Positions 31,709 to 41,286 of a DNA stretch of 53,727 nucleotides are shown one piece after another. Numbering within the stretch: the first letter of the stretch is position 1; the number at the start of each line of letters is the position of its first letter. Source of the DNA: Pseudoalteromonas ostreae (GTDB taxonomy: Bacteria; Pseudomonadota; Gammaproteobacteria; Enterobacterales; Alteromonadaceae). The stretch covers positions 1 to 53,727 of the forward strand of contig NZ_JAGPYN010000029.1 in the NCBI RefSeq assembly GCF_018069805.1, in the 5' to 3' direction. A model generated the notes under the pieces. That model made no database searches. It worked only from the letters and a program-made list of their open reading frames with translations, and had not been told where the DNA came from. Position numbers and translations under genes: made by a program.

Positions 31709-32140
31709 CTAACTTGATTTCATTTTTAAAAGTTCGCGTCTTTGCTTTTTATCTGGTTTACGGTCCGGATGAGGAGCAAAAAAACTATTATTCTTGCGCG
31801 CGATGCTATTGGCTTCGCGTTTTTCGATACTTGCATCAGATTCGTGATACAAGGTTTGAGCAATGGGGGCACTTAAGCGTTTATCAAGCAATTTAAGTAC
31901 AGTGATAACTTTTTCGTCAACTCCTTGAGCAAGTTTGATCACGGCATCTAGTTCGACTATTTTACTAGGTTTAGTGCGCTGGCCATTATAATGTACTTTG
32001 CCACCTTGCACCATGTCCCGTGCGATGGCACGGGTTTTATAAAAGCGTGCGGCCCACAACCATTTGTCTAAACGGATACTAATAGCTTCATCTTTTGACG
32101 TGGGATTACGGGTGTTATTTTTTGACACAATCATACTCAA
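31709..32140 (-). CDS. hslR: HslR (Hsp15), ribosome-associated heat-shock RNA-binding protein
   Basis: 143 residues with an S4 RNA-binding domain at about 21-85 (SIRLDKWLWAARFYKTRAIA, then VQGGKVHYNGQRTKPSKIVE) and a basic C-terminal tail (PDRKPDKKQRRELLKMKSS). Hsp15 binds stalled 50S subunits carrying nascent chains and helps recycle them. An internal ATG two codons downstream (32134) is an equally possible start. First gene of the hslR-hslO pair; the gspC operon runs away from it 195 bp upstream. Confidence 0.93.
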   Translation of the reverse strand: MSMIVSKNNTRNPTSKDEAISIRLDKWLWAARFYKTRAIARDMVQGGKVHYNGQRTKPSKIVELDAVIKLAQGVDEKVITVLKLLDKRLSAPIAQTLYHESDASIEKREANSIARKNNSFFAPHPDRKPDKKQRRELLKMKSS

Positions 32141-32335
32141 TTAAAAGCGCGGCTCGGTAAGCAAAATTTAGCATGAAACTTACCAACAAAGAAATAGTCG
32201 AAGTTTTTTACACTCGGCTTGAACGTTAATTTACCTTGTTTACAAAGTTTAATATTAGTGCGCTTGTTGAATGAAAAATGAAAAGGTACTATAGGCCAGC
32301 GATGAAGCAGAAAATTAAAATAAGAAACGTCATTT

Positions 32336-33283
32336 ATGGAACAGCAATTACAACAGCTAAAACATGTAGTAAGTAAATTACCCCACGCTAAATTGAGTTG
32401 GGCAATAACGCTATTAGTCGTTGTTTATATTTCCTTTTTATCGGCAAAGCTATTTTGGCTAATATGGCCATCCTCAGTTAATTCTAGCCTTTCTCCAAGC
32501 TATATTAATAGCGTTACAGGTAAACCTGAACGGGTTAATACGCAATCAATTTTAGCACAAAACTTGTTTGGTAAAGCCGATGCGGCGCCTAAAAAATCAG
32601 CAAGCAAACAAACTCAAGTCATTAACAATGCGCCAGAAACTCGATTAAGCATTAATTTAACCGGTATTGTTGCGGTCAGTGGTAATGATCAAACCGGCTT
32701 AGCAATTATTGAATCTCAAGGCCAACAATCAACCTATTTAGTAGATGATGTTGTGCAAGGCACTCGCGCTAAGCTTGCTCAAGTATTACCTGATCGAGTA
32801 ATTTTAGATGTCAGTGGCCGTTTTGAAACGTTAATGCTTGATGGCGTGGATTTTACTAAAACAGTATCAATGCCAGTACTTGCCGAACGTGATAGTGATG
32901 AACCTGAACTCGATGACGGTCCGCAAATGGAAAGTGACCGTCAAATTGATGTAACAGCAAATCAAGAAGTAAAAGAAGCAATTATAGAGACCCGAGAAGA
33001 ACTGTTAAAAGATCCCGGTAAACTATTTGACTATATTCGAGTATCTCAGGCTATGAAGGATGGCGAGCTTATTGGCTATCGTTTAAGCCCAGGTAAAGAC
33101 CCTGCACTATTTACGCAGATGGGGTTACAAAATAACGATTTAGCTGTATCGATTAACGGCTATCAATTAACAGATTTAAAACAGGCCATGTCAGCCATTA
33201 ATGAGCTGCGTAATAGTACCGATGCGAACATTACAATTGACCGTGATGGCGAGCAGATTGATGTGCAATTTAGCCTGCAATAA
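32336..33283 (+). CDS. gspC: GspC, type II secretion inner-membrane protein
   Basis: 315 residues: short cytoplasmic N-terminus, one membrane helix (about 20-43, WAITLLVVVYISFLSAKLFW), the periplasmic homology region (about 70-175: QSILAQNLFGKAD, ETRLSINLTGIVAVSG) and a C-terminal PDZ domain (about 225-315: YRLSPGKDPALFTQMGLQNNDLAVSING). GspC links the inner-membrane platform to the GspD secretin and helps choose substrates. First gene of the gspC-N operon; gspA, B, O and S are not in the window. Confidence 0.95.
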   Translation: MEQQLQQLKHVVSKLPHAKLSWAITLLVVVYISFLSAKLFWLIWPSSVNSSLSPSYINSVTGKPERVNTQSILAQNLFGKADAAPKKSASKQTQVINNAPETRLSINLTGIVAVSGNDQTGLAIIESQGQQSTYLVDDVVQGTRAKLAQVLPDRVILDVSGRFETLMLDGVDFTKTVSMPVLAERDSDEPELDDGPQMESDRQIDVTANQEVKEAIIETREELLKDPGKLFDYIRVSQAMKDGELIGYRLSPGKDPALFTQMGLQNNDLAVSINGYQLTDLKQAMSAINELRNSTDANITIDRDGEQIDVQFSLQ

Positions 33284-33306
33284 CTTAGCTTTGGAGTTTT
33301 AATATA

Positions 33307-35370
33307 ATGGTTCACGCGCTACACCTCAAAAAAATCAGAAAAGGGTTAGCTAAGTACGCAACACTTTTTTTTGTGGCTAGCTTATCTCTATCGGTGTCTG
33401 CCGTTGAGTATGCTGCAAACTTTAAAGGGACCGATATCAACGAGTTTATTAATATCGTTGGTAAAAATCTGAATAAGACTGTCATTATCGACCCGAACGT
33501 ACGTGGCAAAGTAAATGTACGTAGCTATGAATTAATGGACGAAGCTCTTTATTATCAATTCTTTTTAAATGTACTAGAAGTTTACGGTTATTCAGTTGTT
33601 GAAATGGATAACGGCATATTAAAGATTGAAAAAAGCTCTGATGCTAAAAAATCAAACGTACCGTTAGTCACTGAAGATGATCAAGCGCGTGGTGATATGA
33701 TGATCACTCGTGTCGTACGTGTAAAAAATGTTAGCGTACAAGAACTAGGCCCATTAGTGCGTCAGTTTAGCGACCAAAAAGATGGCGGTCATGTTGCCAA
33801 CTTCAACGCTGCAAACGTCATGATGTTGACCGGTCATGCAGCCTCAGTAAACCGACTTGTTGAAATTATTCGTTCAGTTGACCAAGCTGGTGATAAGCGG
33901 GTTGATATTGTAAAGTTAAATTTTGCCACCGCTGACGATGTGGTATCTGTGGTTGATAATATTTACAAAGATAGCGGTAAAGGCAGCGTCCCAGAATTTT
34001 TGATCCCTAAAGTAGTTGCAGATGGCCGTACTAATAGCGTGATTGTTAGTGGCGAAGGCCAAGCAAGAACCCGTGCTATTGAGTTAATTAAACGCCTCGA
34101 CGGTGAGTTACAAAGCCAAGGCAACACTAAAGTAATTTACCTTAATTACGCCAGCGCTGAAGATTTAGTGAAAGTGTTGCAAGGGGTTAGCAAAACGCTT
34201 GGTGAAGAAGGTCAAGGTGGGGCAACTAAAACCCGTAGCCGCAATCAAAACGAAACCAGTATCGAAGCTCACCCGGATTCAAACTCATTGGTCATTACTG
34301 CTCAACCTGACACTATGCGTTCATTGGAGTCCGTGATTGAACGGCTTGATATTCGCCGTGCTCAAGTACTCGTTGAAGCAATCATTGTTGAAGTAATGGA
34401 AGCTGATGGGATTAACTTTGGTCTGCAATGGATTTCAGAGCAAGGCGGTATGATGCAGTTTAATAACGGCACAACCGTTCCTGTTGGTTCTTTAGCTGTA
34501 GCTGCTCAGCAAGCTCGTGATAAAACAATTACAGATAGCGTTGTAGGCACTGACAATGCAGTAGTTACTCCTATTAAGAAAACTGTAGAAGGTGATCTTG
34601 GCCCGTTAGGTAAGTTGTTAGGGGGCATCAATGGATTGGCCATGGGTATTGTTAAAAACGATTGGGGCGCGATCATTCAAGCAGTCTCTACTGATACTAA
34701 CTCAAATATTCTTGCTACGCCTTCGGTTACCACCATGGATAACGAAGAAGCATCGATGATTGTCGGTCAAGAAGTACCGATCATTACTGGCTCGCAAACA
34801 GGTTCTAATAATAACAACCCATTCCAAACGGTTGAGCGCCAAGAGGTGGGTGTAAAGCTTAAAGTAACGCCACAAATTAATGATGGTTCAGCTGTACAGT
34901 TAACCATTGAACAAGAAGTATCTGGCGTGAGTGGTACTACTTCGGTGGATATATCTATTAATAAGCGTGCCATTAAAACCACGGTTATGGCTGATGATGG
35001 CGGCATGGTTGTGCTTGGTGGTCTAATTGATGAAGACGTGCAAGAAAGCGTCTCGAAAGTACCAATATTAGGTGATATTCCTATCCTAGGTCACTTATTC
35101 CGCTCAACCAGCACCAGCAAGCGTAAACGTAATTTAATTGTGTTTATTCGCCCAACCATTATTCGTGATGGTATTAAAATGAATAAATTGAGCCACAGCA
35201 AATATAACTTTATCCGTGGCGAGCAGTATAAACAAAAAGAAGATGGTATTGATTTAATGCCTCTAACCGATGCACCAATCCTACCTGAGTGGAATGATGC
35301 ATTAGTATTACCGCCAACCTATGAAGAGTATTTAAAGCAGCAAAATACAGATGAGCGCAATAATGACTGA
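33307..35370 (+). CDS. gspD: GspD, type II secretion secretin
   Basis: 687 residues. Signal peptide to about residue 33 (VASLSLSVSAVEYAANFKG), then periplasmic N0 and N1-N3 ring domains (NFKGTDINEFINIVGKNLNKTV; TRVVRVKNVSVQELGPLVRQ; VKLNFATADDVVSVVDNIY; VIYLNYASAEDLVKVLQGVS). The secretin barrel follows (RRAQVLVEAIIVEVMEADGI, VGQEVPIITGS, VPILGDIPILGHLFRS). It forms the outer-membrane channel. A GGAG ribosome site precedes the ATG; 23 nt separate it from gspC. A C-terminal extension after the barrel, about 60 residues, could be the pilotin-binding part, but no gspS is visible here. Confidence 0.96.
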   Translation: MVHALHLKKIRKGLAKYATLFFVASLSLSVSAVEYAANFKGTDINEFINIVGKNLNKTVIIDPNVRGKVNVRSYELMDEALYYQFFLNVLEVYGYSVVEMDNGILKIEKSSDAKKSNVPLVTEDDQARGDMMITRVVRVKNVSVQELGPLVRQFSDQKDGGHVANFNAANVMMLTGHAASVNRLVEIIRSVDQAGDKRVDIVKLNFATADDVVSVVDNIYKDSGKGSVPEFLIPKVVADGRTNSVIVSGEGQARTRAIELIKRLDGELQSQGNTKVIYLNYASAEDLVKVLQGVSKTLGEEGQGGATKTRSRNQNETSIEAHPDSNSLVITAQPDTMRSLESVIERLDIRRAQVLVEAIIVEVMEADGINFGLQWISEQGGMMQFNNGTTVPVGSLAVAAQQARDKTITDSVVGTDNAVVTPIKKTVEGDLGPLGKLLGGINGLAMGIVKNDWGAIIQAVSTDTNSNILATPSVTTMDNEEASMIVGQEVPIITGSQTGSNNNNPFQTVERQEVGVKLKVTPQINDGSAVQLTIEQEVSGVSGTTSVDISINKRAIKTTVMADDGGMVVLGGLIDEDVQESVSKVPILGDIPILGHLFRSTSTSKRKRNLIVFIRPTIIRDGIKMNKLSHSKYNFIRGEQYKQKEDGIDLMPLTDAPILPEWNDALVLPPTYEEYLKQQNTDERNND

Positions 35371-36922
35371 TGCAATCACTGAGATCACCGCAGAGGCCTC
35401 ACAGCCGCTAAATAATAGCGAGCTGATGACCAGTAACGATTTAGTTGAGCTGCCTAATAAACGGCTACCATTTTCATATGCACGACGTGCAGGCATGTTA
35501 TTAAGTAAAAATAACGATGACCGGGTGGTTTTCTATCGTGGTGAGCTTGATATTGATGCATTGTTAGAAGTTCGTCGCATTGCTGGGCATGGTTTTACGC
35601 TTGAGCACTTAGCTGATGATAAGTTTGAGTTGTTATTAGAGGCATCGTATCAACGCGATAGTTCTGAAACCCAGCAAATGATGGAAGACATAGGTAACGA
35701 AGTCGATTTATTTTCACTGGCTGAAGATATGCCGCAAACGGAAGATTTGCTTGCCGGAGATGATGATGCACCAATCATTAAATTGATCAATGCGATGCTC
35801 AGTGAGGCGATTAAAGAAGGCGCGTCAGATATTCACATCGAAACCTTTGAGCAAGAGCTAGTGATCCGCTTTCGGGTTGATGGCGTGCTTAAAGAAGTGT
35901 TAAAGCCGAATCGTAAACTCGCTTCATTGCTAGTTTCGCGTATTAAAGTCATGGCGAAACTAGATATTGCTGAAAAGCGTATCCCGCAGGATGGTCGTAT
36001 TAGTTTGCGTATCGCAGGACGTGCCGTTGATGTTCGGGTATCAACCATGCCATCAAGTTTTGGTGAGCGGGTTGTACTGCGTTTACTTGATAAAAATAAC
36101 GCGCGTTTAAATCTTGAAGATTTAGGTATGACGCTGCGCAATCGTGAATTGTTCTCTGATTTGATCAGTAAACCGCACGGAATTATTTTGGTGACCGGTC
36201 CAACTGGTTCGGGTAAAAGTACCACGCTTTATGCGGGCATGAGCCAAATTAACTCTCGCGATCGTAATATTTTAACGGTTGAAGATCCAATCGAGTATGA
36301 AATCCCAGGTATTGGTCAAACTCAGGTAAATACTAAAGTTGATATGACCTTTGCCCGTGGCTTACGAGCAATCTTACGTCAAGATCCTGATGTAGTAATG
36401 GTTGGTGAAATACGTGACCTTGAAACCGCACAAATTGGCGTACAAGCCTCACTTACTGGTCACTTAGTGATGTCGACATTGCATACCAACACCGCAGCAG
36501 GTGCTATCTCTCGTATGGAAGATATGGGGGTTGAACCCTTCTTGCTGTCATCTTCTTTGTTAGGGGTATTATCGCAGCGTCTAGTGCGAACTTTATGTAA
36601 GAGCTGTAAAGAAGGTCATGTTGCAGATGAGCGCGAGTGTGAATTGCTCGGCGTACCATTTGTAAATCCGCCAACTATTTACCGAGCCGTTGGCTGTGAA
36701 GAGTGTAACTTTAATGGTTACCGTGGTCGTACCGGTATTCATGAATTACTGGTAGTTGATGAAACTGTTCGCGAACTTGTTCACAGTGGTAAAGGTGAGC
36801 AAAGTGTTGAAAAGTACATTCGCAAACATACCCCAAGTATTCGCCAAGATGGCTGTAGTCGTGTATTAGCTGGTAAAACCACCCTTGAAGAAGTATTACG
36901 TGTAACGCGTGAGGAAGGTTAA
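35363..36922 (+). CDS. gspE: GspE, type II secretion cytoplasmic ATPase
   Basis: About 519 residues; an ATG at 35351 would add four. The start overlaps gspD by 8 nt. N-terminal GspE-N domain (residues 30-110), then the ATPase with Walker A GPTGSGKST (about 278-286), Asp box ILTVEDPIEYEIPG, Walker B DPDVVMVGEIRD and His box LHTNTA. A four-cysteine zinc module is present (CKSCKEG and CEECNFNGYRGRTGIHELL), typical of GspE. It powers pseudopilus assembly from the inner face of the membrane. Confidence 0.96.
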   Translation: MTDAITEITAEASQPLNNSELMTSNDLVELPNKRLPFSYARRAGMLLSKNNDDRVVFYRGELDIDALLEVRRIAGHGFTLEHLADDKFELLLEASYQRDSSETQQMMEDIGNEVDLFSLAEDMPQTEDLLAGDDDAPIIKLINAMLSEAIKEGASDIHIETFEQELVIRFRVDGVLKEVLKPNRKLASLLVSRIKVMAKLDIAEKRIPQDGRISLRIAGRAVDVRVSTMPSSFGERVVLRLLDKNNARLNLEDLGMTLRNRELFSDLISKPHGIILVTGPTGSGKSTTLYAGMSQINSRDRNILTVEDPIEYEIPGIGQTQVNTKVDMTFARGLRAILRQDPDVVMVGEIRDLETAQIGVQASLTGHLVMSTLHTNTAAGAISRMEDMGVEPFLLSSSLLGVLSQRLVRTLCKSCKEGHVADERECELLGVPFVNPPTIYRAVGCEECNFNGYRGRTGIHELLVVDETVRELVHSGKGEQSVEKYIRKHTPSIRQDGCSRVLAGKTTLEEVLRVTREEG

Positions 36923-36924
36923 CA

Positions 36925-38160
36925 ATGGCAGCATTTGAATATCGCGCGCTCGATGCTCGCGGCAAAGAGAAAAAAGGTATTCAAGAAGCGGATACCGCGA
37001 AACAAATTCGCCAATCTTTACGTGAACAAGGTCTTACGCCGCTCGAAGTTGTGCCCGCCGCAGAGGGAGAAAAACAGGTAAAAGGCGAAAAAAGCCCGTT
37101 ATTTGGTAGTTTTTTTAAGTCAAAAATATCGACCTCTGATTTAGCACTAATCACTCGCCAACTCGCAACGCTAATTCAATCATCGCTTCCTGTCGAAGGG
37201 GCTGTTATGGCGGTGGCTGAACAGTGTGAAAAACCACGTATGAAACGTATGTTAATGTCGGTGCGTTCAAAAGTTGTTGAAGGTTATACCTTGGCTGATG
37301 GCATGTCTGAGTTTCCACATGTATTTGATAATTTATACCGCGCTATGGTAGCTGCGGGTGAAAAATCAGGTCACTTAGATGCTGTATTGAACCGTTTAGC
37401 CGATTACACGGAACAACGCCAACACATGCGTAGTCAAATCACACAAGCGATGGTGTATCCGGTGATATTAGTAATATTTGCCATTGGTATCGTGTCAATA
37501 TTACTAGGTACTGTAGTGCCTAAAATATTGAAGACATTTGAAAAGTCAAAGCAGGTTTTACCTTGGACGACTGAATGGGTAATGGCTGCTAGTAACTATG
37601 TGCAAAATTATTGGTTCATTACTTTGGTGTTATTTACCGCGACAGTGATTGGTGTTAAACATGCGCTAAAACAGCCTAAGATCCGTTTTTGGTATGATTC
37701 GAAAATTCTGATGATGCCGGGCATTGGCAAAGTTGCTCGTAGTATTAATACCGCCAGATTTGCTCGTACACTGAGTATCTTGTCATCAAGTTCAGTGCCA
37801 TTACTAGAGGGAATGCGTATTTCTGGTGGCGTATTGATCAACGAGAAAATTAAAAAAGCAGTGGCCGATGCCGCAACCCGCGTTAGTGAAGGGGCAAGTT
37901 TAAGAGCGTCCTTACAACAAACAAAATTATTCCCACCGATGATGCTGCATATGATCGCCAGCGGGGAGAAATCAGGTGAGCTCGAGCAAATGCTAGAGCG
38001 TGCTGCAAACAATCAAGACCGTGAATTTGAAACCATGGTAAATGTCTCGCTAAAGCTCTTAGAGCCTGCGATGATAGCGTCTATGGCGGTTATTGTATTA
38101 TTTATCGTAATGGCCATATTACAACCTATTATGGCAATGAATAAAGCGATCGGACTTTAA
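36925..38160 (+). CDS. gspF: GspF, type II secretion inner-membrane platform protein
   Basis: 411 residues starting 2 nt after gspE. Opening FEYRALDARGKEKKGIQEAD is diagnostic. Two homologous GspF cytoplasmic domains (about 70-190 and 270-390) with membrane helices near 170-195, 225-242 and 380-402 and the family phrases LALITRQLATLIQSSLPVEGAV and LHMIASGEKSGELEQMLERA. It couples the ATPase to the pseudopilins. Confidence 0.96.
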   Translation: MAAFEYRALDARGKEKKGIQEADTAKQIRQSLREQGLTPLEVVPAAEGEKQVKGEKSPLFGSFFKSKISTSDLALITRQLATLIQSSLPVEGAVMAVAEQCEKPRMKRMLMSVRSKVVEGYTLADGMSEFPHVFDNLYRAMVAAGEKSGHLDAVLNRLADYTEQRQHMRSQITQAMVYPVILVIFAIGIVSILLGTVVPKILKTFEKSKQVLPWTTEWVMAASNYVQNYWFITLVLFTATVIGVKHALKQPKIRFWYDSKILMMPGIGKVARSINTARFARTLSILSSSSVPLLEGMRISGGVLINEKIKKAVADAATRVSEGASLRASLQQTKLFPPMMLHMIASGEKSGELEQMLERAANNQDREFETMVNVSLKLLEPAMIASMAVIVLFIVMAILQPIMAMNKAIGL

Positions 38161-38234
38161 CTATTTTAGGGATTTCGTAATGCATTTTCACCGTGTTACG
38201 ATAGTTAATTATTAAGAACAACAGAGGTATGTAC

Positions 38235-38654
38235 GTGAATAAACAAGCAGGTTTCTCATTACTCGAAGTTATGGTGGTACTGGTTATCATTGGTATGATC
38301 ATGTCAATCGTGGCACCCAATATTATGGGCCAGCAAGAAGAAGCGGCACTTGATAAAGCGCATCTTGATATTCAGCAGCTTGAAGATGCTATGAGTCTTT
38401 ATAAATTAAAGAACAAAGCATACTTAACCACAGAGCAAGGCCTTGAAGGGTTAGTGACTAAAACTAGCGTAGAGCCAGTACCAAAGCGTTTTCCTGAAGG
38501 TGGCTTTATTTCTAAATTACCAGAAGATCCATGGGGAAATCCGTACCAGTTAATCAGCCCTGGTGAAGTTGGTAAATTTGATTTGTTTTCAATGGGACCT
38601 GATGGCGAAGTGGGTACTGATGACGACATTGGTAACTGGGATGAAGAAAAATAA
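38235..38654 (+). CDS. gspG: GspG, major pseudopilin
   Basis: 139 residues from a GTG at 38235. AGAGG (38223-38227) lies 7 nt before this GTG but only 1 nt before the ATG at 38229, so the GTG is preferred; the ATG would add two residues. Prepilin leader MNKQAG cut before FSLLEVMVVLVIIGMIMSIV. The type II pseudopilin body carries the calcium-site C-terminus (PEDPWGNPYQLISPGE, FDLFSMGPDGEVGTDDDIGNW). It polymerises into the secretion piston. Glu5 is present. Confidence 0.95.
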   Translation: MNKQAGFSLLEVMVVLVIIGMIMSIVAPNIMGQQEEAALDKAHLDIQQLEDAMSLYKLKNKAYLTTEQGLEGLVTKTSVEPVPKRFPEGGFISKLPEDPWGNPYQLISPGEVGKFDLFSMGPDGEVGTDDDIGNWDEEK

Positions 38655-38703
38655 TAATGGATCTTGATATAAAGGCGTTTTTACACCTAGTACTGAGCTT
38701 AGC

Positions 38704-39306
38704 ATGATGTTAAGTCGGGCTAAGTTGCGCCTTGCAAAGCTAAAGTCACCGATGCGTGGCTTTAGTTTAATTGAAATTTTGGTTGTGCTAGTGGTGATCG
38801 CCTTCGCCACTAAAATGGTGGTATATAGTCTTGATGGCGGTGTTGAAGATGAATTGGACAAACAAGCACTGAGACTGCATACCACCATTAATATGGCTTC
38901 TGAATTTGCAATCTTAAATCAGCTTGAATTAGGTTTTCAGCTTGATAAAGATACCTTAGAGTTTTTAGTGTTTGATGGTGAAAAATGGATCACCTTCGAG
39001 CGAGAAAAGCTGTTTGCGCCGATGACTGTTGATGAGCGTCTTAAGTTGACACTTAATCTAGAAGATCTCGCATGGGCTCAAGATAATCTACTCGAGCAAT
39101 CCAATTGGCGCGAGTTAATGAGTGGCGGTGATGATGATAGCTTACTCGAATTGCAAAAAATGAAAATCCCGCAAGTGCTAATTTTATCTTCTGGTGAGGT
39201 GAGCGCATTTCAACTTATCTATGAATTAAAAGATGAAAAAGAACCTGTGTATTTCATCGAAGGGGAATTTTCCGCACCGGTTAACTTACGCAGAGAGCCA
39301 GAATAA
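38704..39306 (+). CDS. gspH: GspH, minor pseudopilin
   Basis: 200 residues with prepilin cleavage before FSLIEILVVLVVIAF. From the ATG at 38704 the leader is 18 residues long, while an internal ATG at 38752 gives the more usual short leader MRG; neither has a clear ribosome site, so the start is uncertain. The C-terminal part (residues 50-200) is the variable pseudopilin head with GspH-type phrases such as DELDKQALRLHTTINMASEFA. It sits 49 nt after gspG and its stop overlaps the gspI start by 1 nt (TAATG). Confidence 0.88.
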   Translation: MMLSRAKLRLAKLKSPMRGFSLIEILVVLVVIAFATKMVVYSLDGGVEDELDKQALRLHTTINMASEFAILNQLELGFQLDKDTLEFLVFDGEKWITFEREKLFAPMTVDERLKLTLNLEDLAWAQDNLLEQSNWRELMSGGDDDSLLELQKMKIPQVLILSSGEVSAFQLIYELKDEKEPVYFIEGEFSAPVNLRREPE

Positions 39307-39683
39307 TGTATCGCAGGTCTAAAGGTTTTACTTTACTTGAGGTTATGGTGGCGCTGAGTATTTGCGCCATGGCTGGGATTGCCGCCATGCAAGCGACAGC
39401 CGAGCATATTAATCATTTATCAAGCCTTGAAGAGCAAACCTATGCCTCTTGGGTGGCTGAGAATGTAATGATTGAACAGCGTACCTTAGGCGATAAGTGG
39501 CAAGGCAAAAATGGCGCAAAAGGCACTGAAACAATGGCTGGTATAGAATGGTATTGGCGTCAAGATACCGAAGCGACAGCAGATAAAAGTTTTGTAAAAG
39601 TGACTATTAATGTATTTAGCGATGAAAAGTTAGAGCGCTCGGTTTATGAGCTCATCAGCTATTTAAATAAAGGTAGAAAATAA
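39306..39683 (+). CDS. gspI: GspI, minor pseudopilin
   Basis: 125 residues, leader MYRRSKG, mature FTLLEVMVALSICAMAGIAA with Glu5. Head domain has EEQTYASWVAENVMIEQRT and the C-terminal VYELISYL of GspI. With GspJ and GspK it forms the tip of the pseudopilus. Starts in overlap with gspH and ends immediately before gspJ. Confidence 0.93.
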   Translation: MYRRSKGFTLLEVMVALSICAMAGIAAMQATAEHINHLSSLEEQTYASWVAENVMIEQRTLGDKWQGKNGAKGTETMAGIEWYWRQDTEATADKSFVKVTINVFSDEKLERSVYELISYLNKGRK

Positions 39684-40307
39684 GTGAAGCAGCGCGGTTT
39701 TACACTATTAGAAGTGATGGTAGCGCTGGGGATTTTAGCATTCGTTGTGTTAGCTACTCACCAAATTCTTGATTCGACCACCAAAGCGAAAGATGCATCA
39801 GACGAAAAAATTGCAGAATTGAATGGTTTGCAAACGACCTTTAGGTTAATGGATCAAGATTTCAGCCAAATGACAAAACGTGCCGTGCGCAATGAAGCTG
39901 GTGATGTGCAAGAACAATATCTACTTGCTGGGCGTTACACCATTAATAGCCAGTATGATGGCATTGCCTTTGTACGAGATGGCTGGGTTAACCCAATTAA
40001 TTTGTTACCGCGCTCAGAGCTACAAGCGGTGGGTTATCGTGTTATTGATGACAACCTTGAGCGTATATATCGGGTCTATGTTGATCAACTCGATAATCTT
40101 GAGCCGCGAGTGCAAGTTATTCTTAAAGATATCGAAGATCTTAAATTTGAATTTTTAGATGAAAAAAATGAATGGCAAGAGCAGTGGCAGGGAAAAGCCT
40201 TGCCAAAAGCTGTGGCGGTGACATTGCAACAAATTGATGAAGAACCAATAAGACGCGTTTTTTTAGTACCGGGTAATGGAAAGACGGGAGGTTTAAGTGA
40301 ACCATAA
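39684..40307 (+). CDS. gspJ: GspJ, minor pseudopilin
   Basis: 207 residues starting with GTG directly after the gspI stop. Leader MKQRG, mature FTLLEVMVALGILAFVVLAT with Glu5; head contains LQTTFRLMDQDFSQMTKRAVRN, WVNPINLLPRSELQAVGYRVID and VPGNGKTGG typical of GspJ. Ends with an 11-nt overlap into gspK. Confidence 0.94.
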   Translation: MKQRGFTLLEVMVALGILAFVVLATHQILDSTTKAKDASDEKIAELNGLQTTFRLMDQDFSQMTKRAVRNEAGDVQEQYLLAGRYTINSQYDGIAFVRDGWVNPINLLPRSELQAVGYRVIDDNLERIYRVYVDQLDNLEPRVQVILKDIEDLKFEFLDEKNEWQEQWQGKALPKAVAVTLQQIDEEPIRRVFLVPGNGKTGGLSEP

Positions 40308-41286
40308 ATCTCAACATGGCGCCGCGCTTATAATTGTTTTGTTTATTGTTGCTTTGGCATCAATTTTAGCTGTTGAGATGAGTGCTAATTTACTCGTGCA
40401 AGTACAAAAAAGTACCAATATACAAGGCCATCAGCAAGCTAAGTGGTATGCCTATGCTGCAGAAGAGCTGGCTATTAAAGCGTTATTACAAAGCAAAAAA
40501 GATGACCCTGACAAAACCACTTTAAAACAAATTTGGGCGCAACAAGGCGATATTCCTTATCCGGTTGATAATGGTACTTTGCAAGGCAAGATCACGGACT
40601 TACAGGCTTGTTTAAATCTCAATGCATTACGTGTTAAAGCGCCACAAGCGGGTAGTACTGATAAAACCAATCCTGCGCACACCGCGTTATTAGCGCTATT
40701 AGAAAATATTGAGGACTTGCCAGCAGAAGAGTCGGAAGAAGCCATGGCTGACAGTGTTTACGACTGGCTCGATGAAGATAGTATTACTTATCGTTCTGGC
40801 GCTGAAGAAGATGAGTATTTATCGCGTAAATCACCATATATGACAGCGAATAGTTTTTTTGCATCAAGCTCAGAGCTGCGTTTGGTTAAAGGGTTTAATC
40901 CATTAGTGATGGAAAAAATCTTGCCATACGTATGCGTGATCCCAGGTAGCGAATTGTTAGCAATTAATGTCAATACAATCGTTCCTGAACAGGCATTATT
41001 ATTGAGTGCATTGATTGATGGTTTGAGTGAGTCAGGTGCGCAAAGTGTGCTATCGGTCCGGCCAGAAGAAGGCTTTAATAATATTGAAGAATTTTTTGAA
41101 CAAGTGAATCAACAAGGGGCTAAAAATGTTAAGTCTGTTGAAAAACTGTTCACCATAAATAGCGAATATTTTAAACTACAAGCGCAGGCTAAATTTGTCG
41201 ATCTGCGTTTTTCGATGACCACATTACTGCATGCCAAAGATGGCGAAGTAACTATACTGGCGCGAAAATTTGGAGGCGTACAGTGA
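40297..41286 (+). CDS. gspK: GspK, large minor pseudopilin
   Basis: 329 residues from a GTG preceded by GGGAGG. Leader MNHKSQHG, mature AALIIVLFIVALASILAVEM; position 5 is not glutamate, as usual for GspK, which caps the pseudopilus tip. The head shows two SAM-like helical modules (ADSVYDWLDEDS, LRLVKGFNPLVMEKILPYVCV, LINVNT-type AINVNTIVPEQALLLSAL). Its stop overlaps the gspL start by 4 nt. Confidence 0.94.
   Translation: MNHKSQHGAALIIVLFIVALASILAVEMSANLLVQVQKSTNIQGHQQAKWYAYAAEELAIKALLQSKKDDPDKTTLKQIWAQQGDIPYPVDNGTLQGKITDLQACLNLNALRVKAPQAGSTDKTNPAHTALLALLENIEDLPAEESEEAMADSVYDWLDEDSITYRSGAEEDEYLSRKSPYMTANSFFASSSELRLVKGFNPLVMEKILPYVCVIPGSELLAINVNTIVPEQALLLSALIDGLSESGAQSVLSVRPEEGFNNIEEFFEQVNQQGAKNVKSVEKLFTINSEYFKLQAQAKFVDLRFSMTTLLHAKDGEVTILARKFGGVQ

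Noticed and set aside
35833..36225. 130-codon open frame opposite gspE
   Set aside because: Shadow of the conserved ATPase gene; no independent support.
37608..38012. 134-codon open frame opposite gspF
   Set aside because: Shadow of gspF, which is intact.
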